Of a stretch of DNA of 64,000 bases, positions 15,684 to 24,035 are shown one piece after another. The notes under the pieces were generated by a model. The model was not told the origin of the DNA, did not search any database, and was given only the letters and a program-made list of their open reading frames with translations. A program made the position numbers and the translations under genes. Every line of letters starts with the position of its first letter. The stretch's first letter is position 1. Location: NCBI RefSeq assembly GCF_036075115.1, contig NZ_CP107958.1, forward strand, positions 7,192,001 to 7,256,000. Reading direction: 5' to 3'. The DNA is from Streptomyces sp. NBC_00377. GTDB taxonomy: Bacteria; Actinomycetota; Actinomycetes; Streptomycetales; Streptomycetaceae.

Positions 15684-18600
15684 ATGCCGGGGTTCACGCA
15701 TCTGCACACCGTCTCCGGGTTCTCCCTGCGCTACGGCGCCTCGCACCCGGAGCGGCTGGCCGAGCGCGCCTCCGAACGGGGCATGGACGCCCTCGCCCTC
15801 ACCGACCGTGACACCCTCGCCGGCACGGTGCGTTTCGCCAAGGCCTGCGCCAGGGCGGGCGTGCGCCCGCTGTTCGGGGTGGACCTGGCGGTGGCGCCCC
15901 CCGAGCGGCCTCCGGGCGACGCGTCCGTACGACGGGACAGGCGCCGCACCCCGGTGCGCGGCGGCGTCTTCGTCGACGAGTCGGCACCCCGTGTCACCTT
16001 CCTCGCCCGTGACGGCGCCCGGGGCTGGGCGGACCTGTGCCGGATCGTCACGGCGGCGCACGCGGGCGAGGGTGTCCCGTCGCTGCCCTGGGCCGGGAAC
16101 CACGGCGCCGGGCTGACCGTCCTGCTCGGCCCCGCCTCCGACGTCGGCCGCGCGCTCGCCGCGGGCCGCCCGGACCGTGCGGCGAAGCTTCTCGTCCCCT
16201 GGCGGGAGGTGTACGGCGACGCCCTGCGCCTGGAGGCCGTCTGGCACGGGCGGACCGGCACCGGATCCGGGTCCCTGCGGCTGGCCGCGCGCACCGTCGG
16301 CTTCGCCGCAGAGCAGCGGATCCGGCCCGTCCTCAGCAACGCCGTCCGGTATGCCGACCCCGGTCAGGGCCCGGTCGCGGACGTCCTGGACGCCGCTCGC
16401 CGGCTCGTCCCCGTCGACCCGGCGAAGGGTCTGGACTCCGGGGAGGCCTGGCTCAAGGACACGGGCGCGATGCTGGGCGCGGCCGAACGGATCGTCGAGG
16501 CCGCGGGCTACCGGCGCGGCACCGCGCACCACCTGCTGGAACAGACGCGGGCGACGGCCGCCGAGTGTCTGGTCGACCCCGAGGACGACCTCGGCATGGG
16601 TGCCGTCCACTTCCCCGAGCCGCACCTCGTCGGCGCGGGCCGCCGCACCGCCCAGCGGACGCTGGCCTCCCGGGTGGTGGCCGGGATGGTGCGGCACGGC
16701 CACTCCGGGAAGCACGCCTACTGGGAGCGGATGCACCAGGAGCTGGACATCATCGCCCACCACGGCTTCGCCTCGTACTTTCTGACGGTCGCCCAGGTCG
16801 TGGACGACGTACGGAAGATGGGCATCCGGGTCGCGGCCCGCGGCTCCGGTGCGGGATCGCTGGTGAACCACCTGCTCGGCATCGCGAACGCCGACCCGGT
16901 CGAACACGGGCTGCTGATGGAGCGCTTCCTGTCCAAGGAGCGGGTCGTGCTGCCCGACATCGACATCGACGTGGAGTCCGCGCGCCGGCTGGAGGTCTAC
17001 CGGGCGATCATCGACCGGTTCGGCACCGAGCGGGTCGCGACGGTCGCGATGCCGGAGACGTACCGGGTGCGGCACGCCGTCCGGGACGTGGGCGCGGCCC
17101 TGTCCATGGACCCGGCCGACATCGACCGCGTCGCCAAGTCCTTCCCGCACATCCGGGCGCGCGACGCCCGGGCGGCACTGGAGGAGCTGCCCGAACTCAG
17201 GTCGCTGGCAGGGGAGAAGGAGAGGTACGGGCGGCTCTGGGAGCTGGTCGAGGCCCTCGACGCCCTCCCGCGCGGAGTCGCCATGCATCCGTGCGGGGTG
17301 CTCCTCTCCGACGCCTCCCTGCTCTCCCGTACGCCGGTCATGCCGACCAGCGGGGAGGGGTTCCCCATGGCCCAGTTCGACAAGGACGACGTCGAGGACC
17401 TCGGGCTGCTCAAGCTGGATGTGCTGGGCGTGCGGATGCAGTCGGCGATGGCGCACGCGGTGCGCGAGGTGGCGCGGGCGACGGGCGAGCGGATCGACCT
17501 GGACACGCTGGAGGCCGGCGATCCGCAGACGTACGGGCTCATCCGGTCGACCGAGACGCTGGGCTGCTTCCAGATCGAGTCGCCGGGGCAGCGGGACCTG
17601 GTGGGGCGGTTGCAGCCGGCCACCTTCCACGATCTCGTCGTCGACATCTCCCTCTTCCGGCCCGGTCCGGTCGCCGCCGACATGGTGCGGCCGTTCATCG
17701 AGGCGCGGCACGGGCGGGCACCGGTCCGGTATCCGCACCCGGACCTGGAGGAGTCGCTGCGGGACACCTACGGGGTCGTCGTCTTCCACGAGCAGGTCAT
17801 CGACATCGTCGCCGTCATGACCGGCTGCGGGCGCGGTGAGGCGGACCGGATCAGGCGCGGGCTGTCGGACCCGGAGTCGCAGGGGCGGATCAAGGTGTGG
17901 TTCGCGCAGCACGCGGCGGCCCGCGGATATGACGCAGAAACGATTCAGCGGACCTGGGGGATCGTCGAGGCGTTCGGCTCGTACGGCTTCTGCAAGGCGC
18001 ACGCGGTCGCCTTCGCCGTACCGACGTACCAGTCCGCGTGGCTGAAGGCGCACCACCCGGCCGCCTTCTACGCCGGGCTGCTCACGCACGACCCCGGGAT
18101 GTACCCGAAGCGGCTGCTGCTGGCCGACGCGCGGCGGCGAGGGGTGCCGGTGCTGCCGTTGGACGTGAACAGGTCGGCGGTCGCCCACCGTATCGAACTG
18201 GTGTCTGATTCGAACTCGGGGGAGGCGCGAGGTCCGGGGAGTCCGCAGGCCCCGGGGGGTCCGGGGATCTGGGGACTGCGGCTCGCCCTGTCCGACGTGT
18301 ACGGCATCACCGAGGCCGAGGCGGCTCGGATCGCGGACGGGCAGCCGTACGCCTCGCTGCTGGACTTCTGGGAACGGGCCCGCCCGAGCCGCCCGCTCGC
18401 CACCCGGCTCGCCCAGGTCGGCGCACTGGACGCGTTCGGCGCCAACCGGCGTGACCTGCAACTGCACCTGACCGAACTGCACCGGGGCGCCCGGGGCGCG
18501 GGTGGCGGCCAACTCCCCCTGGCGGGCGGGCGCAGGACCGGCCCGGCCGGGCTGCCCGACCTGTCCTCGGCCGAGAAACTCAGCGCCGAGCTGGGCGTGC

Positions 18601-19244
18601 TGTCCATGGACGCCTCGCGCCATCTGATGGACGACCACCGTGACTTCCTCGACGAACTGGGCGTGCTGTCGGCGCGCCGGCTGCGCGAGACCCGGCACGG
18701 CGAGACGGTTCTCGTGGCGGGCGCCAAGGCGGCCACCCAGACCCCGCCGATCCGGTCCGGCAAACGGGTCGTCTTCACCACCCTGGACGACGGCACCGGC
18801 CTGGTCGACCTCGCCTTCTTCGAGGACTCCCACGACGCCTGCGCGCACACCGTCTTCCACTCCTGGCTGCTGCTGGTGCGCGGGGTGGTCCAGCGACGCG
18901 GCCCGCGCAGCCTCAGCGTGGTGGGCGCCGCCGCCTGGAACCTCGCCGAACTGCTGGAGGTGCGCCGGGAGGAGGGGCTGGAAGGGGTCGCGGCCCGCCT
19001 GGCCGACCCCGGCGGCGCCCCCGACGCGGGCGCCGACGGCGACGGCCCGGCACGCAGCCGGCTCGCCGGTTCGGAAGGGCTGCCCGCACCGGCGGGTTCG
19101 GCCGCCCAGGACGCGATGGAACGGCGTCGCATCCACCTGTCCACGGGGTACGAGATGCACCCCTGGGCCGATCTGCGCCCCGCGGGTGAAGGGCCCGCGG
19201 TGGGAAGGAAGTTGTGGCACCAGAGTCCGGGGAGTGCGGGATGA
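15684..19244 (+). CDS. dnaE2: Error-prone DNA polymerase III alpha subunit DnaE2 (ImuC)
   Basis: 1186-residue C-family polymerase of the damage-inducible DnaE2/ImuC type, used in translesion synthesis. An N-terminal PHP domain (FTHLHTVSGFSLRYG, ALTDRDTLAG) is followed by the polymerase palm with catalytic aspartates in PDIDIDVES near residue 423 and KLDVLGV near 577, the finger region with CGRGEADRIRRGLSDPE, helix-hairpin-helix region, and an OB-fold near residues 1010-1060 (GKRVVFTTLDDGTGLVDLAFF). ATG 15684 follows GGGAGG. Two SOS boxes lie directly upstream, predicting LexA control. The stop overlaps the start of a Y-family polymerase-like gene (ATGA). Confidence 0.93.
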   Translation: MPGFTHLHTVSGFSLRYGASHPERLAERASERGMDALALTDRDTLAGTVRFAKACARAGVRPLFGVDLAVAPPERPPGDASVRRDRRRTPVRGGVFVDESAPRVTFLARDGARGWADLCRIVTAAHAGEGVPSLPWAGNHGAGLTVLLGPASDVGRALAAGRPDRAAKLLVPWREVYGDALRLEAVWHGRTGTGSGSLRLAARTVGFAAEQRIRPVLSNAVRYADPGQGPVADVLDAARRLVPVDPAKGLDSGEAWLKDTGAMLGAAERIVEAAGYRRGTAHHLLEQTRATAAECLVDPEDDLGMGAVHFPEPHLVGAGRRTAQRTLASRVVAGMVRHGHSGKHAYWERMHQELDIIAHHGFASYFLTVAQVVDDVRKMGIRVAARGSGAGSLVNHLLGIANADPVEHGLLMERFLSKERVVLPDIDIDVESARRLEVYRAIIDRFGTERVATVAMPETYRVRHAVRDVGAALSMDPADIDRVAKSFPHIRARDARAALEELPELRSLAGEKERYGRLWELVEALDALPRGVAMHPCGVLLSDASLLSRTPVMPTSGEGFPMAQFDKDDVEDLGLLKLDVLGVRMQSAMAHAVREVARATGERIDLDTLEAGDPQTYGLIRSTETLGCFQIESPGQRDLVGRLQPATFHDLVVDISLFRPGPVAADMVRPFIEARHGRAPVRYPHPDLEESLRDTYGVVVFHEQVIDIVAVMTGCGRGEADRIRRGLSDPESQGRIKVWFAQHAAARGYDAETIQRTWGIVEAFGSYGFCKAHAVAFAVPTYQSAWLKAHHPAAFYAGLLTHDPGMYPKRLLLADARRRGVPVLPLDVNRSAVAHRIELVSDSNSGEARGPGSPQAPGGPGIWGLRLALSDVYGITEAEAARIADGQPYASLLDFWERARPSRPLATRLAQVGALDAFGANRRDLQLHLTELHRGARGAGGGQLPLAGGRRTGPAGLPDLSSAEKLSAELGVLSMDASRHLMDDHRDFLDELGVLSARRLRETRHGETVLVAGAKAATQTPPIRSGKRVVFTTLDDGTGLVDLAFFEDSHDACAHTVFHSWLLLVRGVVQRRGPRSLSVVGAAAWNLAELLEVRREEGLEGVAARLADPGGAPDAGADGDGPARSRLAGSEGLPAPAGSAAQDAMERRRIHLSTGYEMHPWADLRPAGEGPAVGRKLWHQSPGSAG

Positions 19245-20209
19245 CCATCCTCTGCGTACGTTTCCAGCTGCCTCTGACGCACGAGGCCGCCCTGCCGGGG
19301 CTGCTCGGGCTGCTGGAGGAGTTCACGCCGGTCGTCGAGGCGTTGCCGCCGGACGGGGCGCTGGCCGATCTGCGCGGCGCCGAACGGTACTTCGGGCGCA
19401 GCGCGGTCGAGCTGGCGTCGGTGATCAGGGTGCGCGCGCTCGCGCTGCACGGGGTCGACTGTGTGATCGGCGCGGGCCCGGGCCCCCTGTCGGCCCGCAC
19501 GGCGCTGCGGGACGCCAGGCCCGGGGTGACGTGCGCGGTCCCCGACGACGGGGTGCGGGAGTTCCTCGCGGACAAGCCCGTCGTCGCGCTGCCCGGTGTC
19601 GGTACGGCGACCGCCCGCACCCTGTGCGAGTACGGCCTCGACACCCTCGGCCGGGTCGCGGCCGCGCCCCTGTCCACGCTCCAGCGTCTGGTCGGCGCGA
19701 AGGCGGGCCGGGAGCTGCACGAGAAGGCGAACGGTGTCGACCGCGGCCGGGTCGTACCGAACTCCGTGTCGCGGTCACTGGCCGCCGAACGCCCCTTCGA
19801 TCGCGACGAGTTGGACCCCGTCCTGCACCGGCGCGCCCTGTTGTCGGCCGCCGGGGAGCTGGGCGCCCGGCTGCGGGCCGTGGAGAAGGTCTGCCGCACC
19901 CTGACCCTCACCGTGCGCTACGCCGACAGATCCTCCACCACCCGCAGCCGCACCCTCGGGGAGCCGACCGCGCATTCGGCGGCCCTGACGAGAACGGCGT
20001 ACGGCATGTACGAGGCGCTCGGGCTGCAACGCGCCCGGGTCCGCGCGATCGCCCTGCGCGCCGAGGCGCTCGGCCCTGCCGAACACGCCTCCCACCAGCT
20101 CACCTTCGACCCCGTCGACGAGAAGGTCCGCCGGGTCGAGGAGGTGGCCGACCGGGTGCGGGCGAAGTTCGGCCCGGATGCGGTGAAACCCGGGACGCTG
20201 GCGGCGTGA
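19241..20209 (+). CDS. Degenerate Y-family DNA polymerase (ImuB/DinP-like)
   Basis: 322-residue protein with the fold of a DinB/ImuB polymerase: LPGVGTATARTLCEYGLDTLGRVAAAPLSTLQRLVGAKAG is the helix-hairpin-helix thumb, followed by a little-finger domain (SRSLAAERPFDRDEL to HQLTFDP). The catalytic acids of active DinB are not visible: the N-terminus reads ILCVRFQLP where active enzymes have VDMDAFFASVE, and the DEA motif is replaced by PPDGALADLRG. This is the situation in ImuB, a non-catalytic hub for DnaE2. It starts inside the dnaE2 stop (ATGA overlap) and so shares its SOS-controlled transcript. It lacks the long C-terminal tail of mycobacterial ImuB, and no ImuA' is adjacent. Confidence 0.8.
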   Translation: MTILCVRFQLPLTHEAALPGLLGLLEEFTPVVEALPPDGALADLRGAERYFGRSAVELASVIRVRALALHGVDCVIGAGPGPLSARTALRDARPGVTCAVPDDGVREFLADKPVVALPGVGTATARTLCEYGLDTLGRVAAAPLSTLQRLVGAKAGRELHEKANGVDRGRVVPNSVSRSLAAERPFDRDELDPVLHRRALLSAAGELGARLRAVEKVCRTLTLTVRYADRSSTTRSRTLGEPTAHSAALTRTAYGMYEALGLQRARVRAIALRAEALGPAEHASHQLTFDPVDEKVRRVEEVADRVRAKFGPDAVKPGTLAA

Positions 20210-20243
20210 GGGGCGGGACGAGGGGCGGCGGTCGGGGACGGGG

Positions 20244-20618
20244 TCAGTTGGCCCACGGGGGAGTGATCCGGGTCCCGTCGGCCAGCACGGCCTCCAGGCC
20301 GATGGACGTGGTGACCCAGGAGAGCGCGGTGTGATCGGTCGGGTTCTCGACGGCCAGGGTCGCGCCCGGGTTGACGATCACCGTGTCGCCGGCCGTGACG
20401 CGCTCGGCGCGGCCGTCGAGCGTGAGGATCAGCTCACCGACGAGCAGATGGAAGATCTCCTCCCGGTTGACGGTGTGCGCGGGCGCCTTCGTCCCGGCGG
20501 GGATCTCGCCCCGCCAGGCGCACAGCTCCTTGCTGCCGGTGAGGGGAGTGGCGTACGAGACGAAGCGGGCGCCGTGGATCTCGTGGGTGACGGCGTCGGA
20601 CGAACGGATGACGGGCAC
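20244..20618 (-). CDS. Cupin-domain protein
   Basis: 124-residue single-domain cupin. Recognisable motifs are PAGTKAPAHTVNREEIFHLLVGELILTLDG (first cupin motif with His, Glu and a second His-like position) and AGDTVIVNPGATLAVENPTD (second motif). Small cupins of this kind bind a metal or a small ligand; no reaction can be assigned. GTG 20618 is chosen because AGGAGG lies four bases upstream; the frame extends further upstream without a site. It is divergent from a MarR gene across two palindromic operators, so it is the likely target of that regulator. Confidence 0.8.
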   Translation of the reverse strand: MPVIRSSDAVTHEIHGARFVSYATPLTGSKELCAWRGEIPAGTKAPAHTVNREEIFHLLVGELILTLDGRAERVTAGDTVIVNPGATLAVENPTDHTALSWVTTSIGLEAVLADGTRITPPWAN

Positions 20619-20688
20619 GGGGCCTCCTGATGGCTCTGCGGGCGATGAGAGGGATGCGGGCGACCGCGAGCGAAGGCGGTCGAAATTA

Positions 20689-20703
20689 GTCAAGCTGCTT
20701 GAC
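20689..20703. promoter_or_regulatory. MarR operator 1
   Basis: GTCAAGCTGCTTGAC, a perfect 7-1-7 palindrome between the divergent cupin and MarR genes. Confidence 0.75.
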
Positions 20704-20715
20704 CAGTTCCTCGAT

Positions 20716-20732
20716 GGTCAAGCAGCTTGACC
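20716..20732. promoter_or_regulatory. MarR operator 2
   Basis: GGTCAAGCAGCTTGACC, a perfect 8-1-8 palindrome with the same core as operator 1. The centres are 28 bp apart. Confidence 0.75.
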
Positions 20733-20760
20733 GATCTGTCAAGGATGTTTCAATGCAGAC

Positions 20761-21204
20761 GTGCAGAACTCCGAGGCCATCGCCCTGACCGCCGCCCTGC
20801 TCGCCGCCGCGGGCGAGCTCACCCAGCGCATCAACGACGGGGTGGTCGCCCGCGGATTCGAGGGGCGGCCCGCCTACGGCTTCGCCTTCACCCGGCTCGC
20901 CCCGGACGGCGCCACGATCACCGAACTGGGCGTCCACCTCGGGGTCACCAAGCAGGCGGCCAGCCAGCTCGTCGAGGAACTCGTGCGTAAGGGGTACGTC
21001 GAGCGCCGGGCGCACCCCGACGACGCACGGGCCCGGCTGGTCGTCCTCACCGAACGCGGCTGGGAGTGCACCCGGGCGGCCGAGGAGGCGGCGGCCGAGG
21101 CGGTGCAGAGGTGGGTCGAGGTGCTCGGTGAGGGTGAAGTGCGCCTTTTGCGTGACCGGTTGACGCGCATTGCCCCCTATGGCCCCATCCGGCCCGCTTG
21201 GTGA
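20761..21204 (+). CDS. MarR-family transcriptional regulator
   Basis: 147-residue winged-helix regulator. The recognition region is ATITELGVHLGVTKQAASQLVEELVRKGYVERRAHPDDARARLVVLTERG, the classic MarR helix-turn-helix plus wing with the DxR(A)R motif. Helical ends would form the dimer interface. It starts at GTG 20761. Two copies of the palindrome GTCAAGC-N-GCTTGAC lie 29-72 bp upstream, between this gene and the divergent cupin gene, so autoregulation and control of the cupin gene are likely. The ligand is unknown. Confidence 0.88.
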   Translation: MQNSEAIALTAALLAAAGELTQRINDGVVARGFEGRPAYGFAFTRLAPDGATITELGVHLGVTKQAASQLVEELVRKGYVERRAHPDDARARLVVLTERGWECTRAAEEAAAEAVQRWVEVLGEGEVRLLRDRLTRIAPYGPIRPAW

Positions 21205-21250
21205 CGTCATATCAGTCGCACCGGGCGTCCGTGACTATCACTGGAAGTTT

Positions 21251-21297
21251 TTACTGACGCGTAACTTCACAGTTCAGCTACTCGCCCGTAACTTGAC
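21251..21297 (+). promoter_or_regulatory. Twin direct repeats upstream of lipase
   Basis: TACTGACGCGTAACTTCAC (21252-21270) and TACTCGCCCGTAACTTGAC (21279-21297) are 19-bp direct repeats 27 bp apart. Each carries a partial TTAC-N6-GTAA palindrome. A similar sequence occurs at 14102. The regulator is unknown. Confidence 0.5.
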
Positions 21298-21313
21298 AAG
21301 TGAACAGCATCCC

Positions 21314-21327
21314 GTGATCCGGGTCAC
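21314..21327. promoter_or_regulatory. Crp-like site
   Basis: GTGATCCGGGTCAC is a palindrome matching the Crp-type pattern GTG-N6-GNCAC recalled for Streptomyces. It lies 50 bp before the lipase start. Confidence 0.4.
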
Positions 21328-21376
21328 AGGGCGTAAGGCCATCGCACCTCCCCTTGAGCCGCAAGGAGATCACCCG

Positions 21377-22246
21377 ATGCTGCCCTGGAAGCGCGTGCTC
21401 GGACCACTCACCGCACTGCTGCTGGCCGCCGCGGCCGCCACCGTCCCCACCACCGCCGCCCATGCCGACTCCGCCACCACCGCCTCGGCGAGTGGCTGGA
21501 ACGACTACGGCTGCAAGCCCTCCGCCGCACACCCCCGCCCGGTCGTCCTCGTGCACGGCACCTTCGGGAACTCGATCGACAACTGGCTGGCCCTCGCCCC
21601 CTACCTCACGGTCCGCGGGTACTGCGTCTTCTCCGTCGACTACGGCCAACTGCCGGGCGTCCCCCTCTTCAACGGCCTCGGCCCCATCGACAAATCGGCC
21701 GCGCAGCTCTCCGCCTTCGTCGACAAGGTGCTCGCCGCCACCGGCGCCGCCGAGGCCGACCTCGTCGGCCACTCGCAGGGCGGCATGATGCCGCGCTACT
21801 ACCTGAAGTTCCTCGGCGGAGCCGCCAAGGTCAACGCGCTCGTCGGCATCGCCCCCGACAACCACGGCACCACACTGGGCGGACTCACCAACCTGCTGCC
21901 CTACTTCCCGGGCGCCGAGGACCTGCTCTCGGCCGCCACACCCGGCCTCGCCGACCAGATCACCGGATCGGCCTTCCTCGCCAAACTCAACGCGGGCGGC
22001 GACACCGTCCCCGGTGTCCGCTACACCGTCATCGCCACCAAGTACGACGAAGTGGCCACACCGTGGCGCACCCAGTACCTGAGCGGGTCCGACGTGCGCA
22101 ACGTCCTGCTCCAGGACCTGTGTCCGCTGGACCTCTCCGAGCACGTGGCGATCGGGCTGTTCGACCGGATCGCCTTCCACGAGGTGGCCAACTCGCTCGA
22201 CCCGGCCCACGCCACCGCCACCACCTGCGCGTCGGTCTTCAGCTGA
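21377..22246 (+). CDS. Secreted lipase/esterase (alpha/beta hydrolase, lipase class 2)
   Basis: 289-residue secreted hydrolase. Signal peptide residues 1-30 (basic WKR, hydrophobic core, AHA cleavage site). The mature domain shows RPVVLVHGTFGNSIDNW (oxyanion region), the nucleophile elbow GHSQGG with Ser133, and TKYDEVATPWRTQYL carrying the likely acid; His is probably in SEHVAIGLFDRIAFHEV. This fits bacterial lipase class 2 enzymes related to Streptomyces LipA-type secreted lipases. ATG 21377 follows AAGGAG. The upstream region has twin direct repeats and a Crp-like palindrome. A strong bidirectional terminator separates it from the convergent LPMO gene. Confidence 0.87.
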   Translation: MLPWKRVLGPLTALLLAAAAATVPTTAAHADSATTASASGWNDYGCKPSAAHPRPVVLVHGTFGNSIDNWLALAPYLTVRGYCVFSVDYGQLPGVPLFNGLGPIDKSAAQLSAFVDKVLAATGAAEADLVGHSQGGMMPRYYLKFLGGAAKVNALVGIAPDNHGTTLGGLTNLLPYFPGAEDLLSAATPGLADQITGSAFLAKLNAGGDTVPGVRYTVIATKYDEVATPWRTQYLSGSDVRNVLLQDLCPLDLSEHVAIGLFDRIAFHEVANSLDPAHATATTCASVFS

Positions 22247-22261
22247 CGCACGGGTGTTCCG

Positions 22262-22300
22262 CCGGGGCCTGTCCGACCTGAGCCGCCGGTCAGGCCCCGG
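22262..22300. terminator. Bidirectional terminator between lipase and LPMO
   Basis: Perfect 10-bp arms CCGGGGCCTG / CAGGCCCCGG around a 19-base loop, located between two convergent stops. Confidence 0.7.
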
Positions 22301-22320
22301 AGTCCTGCGCGGGCGACGGC

Positions 22321-23385
22321 TCAGCGGCCGTGCCGCCCGCCGCTCGTCGCCCGTCGGCGCACCGAACCGAACAGCAGCGCCGAACCCAGCGCCAGGACGG
22401 CCGCGCCGCCCACCGCGAGATACGGGGCGCTGCCGTCGCCGCCGGTCTCCGCGAGGCTCTCGCCGGAGGCCGGGCCGGCGCCGGCCGCCCTCGGCTCGTC
22501 GGCGCCGACGGACACCCCGGCCGGGGACGGCGCGTTCCCCATCGGGTCCGTCGTCGGGTCCGTCGTCGGGTCGGTCGTCGTGGTGGCGTCGTCGTCCCCG
22601 TGGCCGTGGTGCTCGATCGTCGACTTGTCGGCACCGTCCTCGATCTGCTCCTCGGAGGGCGCGGAAGCGGACGGCGCGGCACCGGTCCCCGAGCCCGAGC
22701 CCGTGCCCGAGCCCGCCCCCGACCCCGACCCCGCGCCGGCGTCCGTCCCCCCGAACGTGACGTCCGAGCAGGAGTAGAACGCCTCCGGGCTGTCCGAGCG
22801 CTGCCAGATCGCATACAGCAGTTGCCTGCCGGAACGCTCGGGCAGGGAACCGGAGAAGGTGTAGAAGCCGCCCGCCGCGACCGGGTCGGTGGCCGTCGCC
22901 ACCGGATGCTCCAGATCCAGGTCGGACCAGCCCAGCGGCTGTGTCGGGTCGTAACCGGACTTGGTGAGATAGACCTTGAAGGTGCCCTTGTGCGGAGCGG
23001 TCACGCGGTACCTGAAGGTGTACGGGCCGCTGCCCACACCGGTCGCCGGCCAGTCGGCGCGGGCCAGGTCCAGTCCTTTGAACTCCGCGTTGTCCGCGCT
23101 GCACAGACGGCCGTCCGGGATCAGCTCCTGGTGCCGTCCGTTCGCGTCGCCGATCCGGATGCCGTTCCAGTCGTACAGCGCCTGTGTCCCGCCCGCCGCG
23201 ACCGCCGCCCTGCACGCGGCAGACCTCGGGCTCTCCGGGCCTTCCGCGTAGCACTGCGCGACCCGGCTGACCGGATCGCCCATCGACCCGTGCGCGGCGG
23301 CGGGCGCGGCCGACAGCACGGTCAGGACCGACGGGAGCAGCCCGGTGACGGCGACGACGACGACGGCCTTGCGGCGTGCGGGCAT
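22321..23385 (-). CDS. AA10 lytic polysaccharide monooxygenase with LAETG wall-anchor signal
   Basis: 354-residue secreted copper enzyme that oxidatively cleaves chitin or cellulose. The signal peptide ends AAPAAA so that His32 (HGSMGDPVSR) becomes the N-terminus, as the copper histidine brace requires; the second brace histidine is His132 in TAPHKGTFKVYLTK. The axial aromatic is in EAFYSCSDV. The catalytic domain ends near residue 212; a long Gly/Ser then Asp/Thr-rich linker leads to LAETG (residues 311-315), a hydrophobic helix and RRR tail, i.e. a sortase E-type sorting signal in place of a carbohydrate-binding module. ATG 23385 has GAGGAG upstream. Confidence 0.88.
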   Translation of the reverse strand: MPARRKAVVVVAVTGLLPSVLTVLSAAPAAAHGSMGDPVSRVAQCYAEGPESPRSAACRAAVAAGGTQALYDWNGIRIGDANGRHQELIPDGRLCSADNAEFKGLDLARADWPATGVGSGPYTFRYRVTAPHKGTFKVYLTKSGYDPTQPLGWSDLDLEHPVATATDPVAAGGFYTFSGSLPERSGRQLLYAIWQRSDSPEAFYSCSDVTFGGTDAGAGSGSGAGSGTGSGSGTGAAPSASAPSEEQIEDGADKSTIEHHGHGDDDATTTTDPTTDPTTDPMGNAPSPAGVSVGADEPRAAGAGPASGESLAETGGDGSAPYLAVGGAAVLALGSALLFGSVRRRATSGGRHGR

Positions 23386-23536
23386 GGGGGAACTCCTCGG
23401 AACCGGAACAGGTGGTGGCCTGATGTGCGCCGGTACCAAGAAACCGCGAAATCGCCTGCTGGGGACGGTCCTCGGCGATCTTTAGGGTCGCCTTAAGGAA
23501 GTGCTGAGGCTGGGATCAGGTAGGTAGCGTTCCCCT

Positions 23537-23998
23537 ATGACGAGTGAGGAGATCCGGCCCGCCACGGCGGCCGACGTACCGGCAGTGAAGGCCGTGACGG
23601 ACGCGGCGTACACGGGCTACATCGAGCGGATCGGGCAGGCGCCGCAGCCCATGCGGGCGGACCACGCGGCGGACGTGGCCGCGGGGAAGGTGTTCGTGAC
23701 CGGGGACCCGGTCGGTGGCGAGGTGGTGGGCCTCGTGGTGGTCGAGGCGTTCGCGGACCATCTGTTCCTCGACAGCATCGCCGTCCGTCCCGACGCCCAC
23801 GGCAAGGGCGTCGGGCGGCGGCTGTTGCACTTCGTGGAGGCACACGCGCGTGCGCTGGGCCTGCCGGAGGTCAGGCTCCACACGCACGCGATGATGTGGG
23901 AGAACCAGAAGATCTACCCGAAGTACGGCTACGAATCCGTGGGACGGTGGGTCGACGGGCCGTACGAGCGCGTCCACTACCGCAAGCGGCTCGGCTGA
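23537..23998 (+). CDS. GNAT family N-acetyltransferase
   Basis: 153-residue GCN5-related acetyltransferase. It begins EEIRPATAADVPAVKAVTDAAYTGYIERIG and contains the acetyl-CoA-binding motif A (FLDSIAVRPDAHGKGVGRRLLHFVEAHA) near residues 78-105, followed by LGLPEVRLHTHAMMWENQKIYPKYGYESVGR. These are typical of the soluble small-molecule GNATs; the acceptor is unknown. It faces away from the LPMO gene and ends 37 bp before a convergent 44-residue gene. Confidence 0.85.
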   Translation: MTSEEIRPATAADVPAVKAVTDAAYTGYIERIGQAPQPMRADHAADVAAGKVFVTGDPVGGEVVGLVVVEAFADHLFLDSIAVRPDAHGKGVGRRLLHFVEAHARALGLPEVRLHTHAMMWENQKIYPKYGYESVGRWVDGPYERVHYRKRLG

Positions 23999-24035
23999 GC
24001 ACGGCTCGGTGAACGGGACTCGACGCAGGCGGCGG

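Noticed and set aside
23482..23500. TTAGGGTCGCCTTAAGGAA as an iron-regulator (DmdR/IdeR) box
   Set aside because: Only about 12 of 19 positions fit the consensus and neither neighbour is an iron gene.
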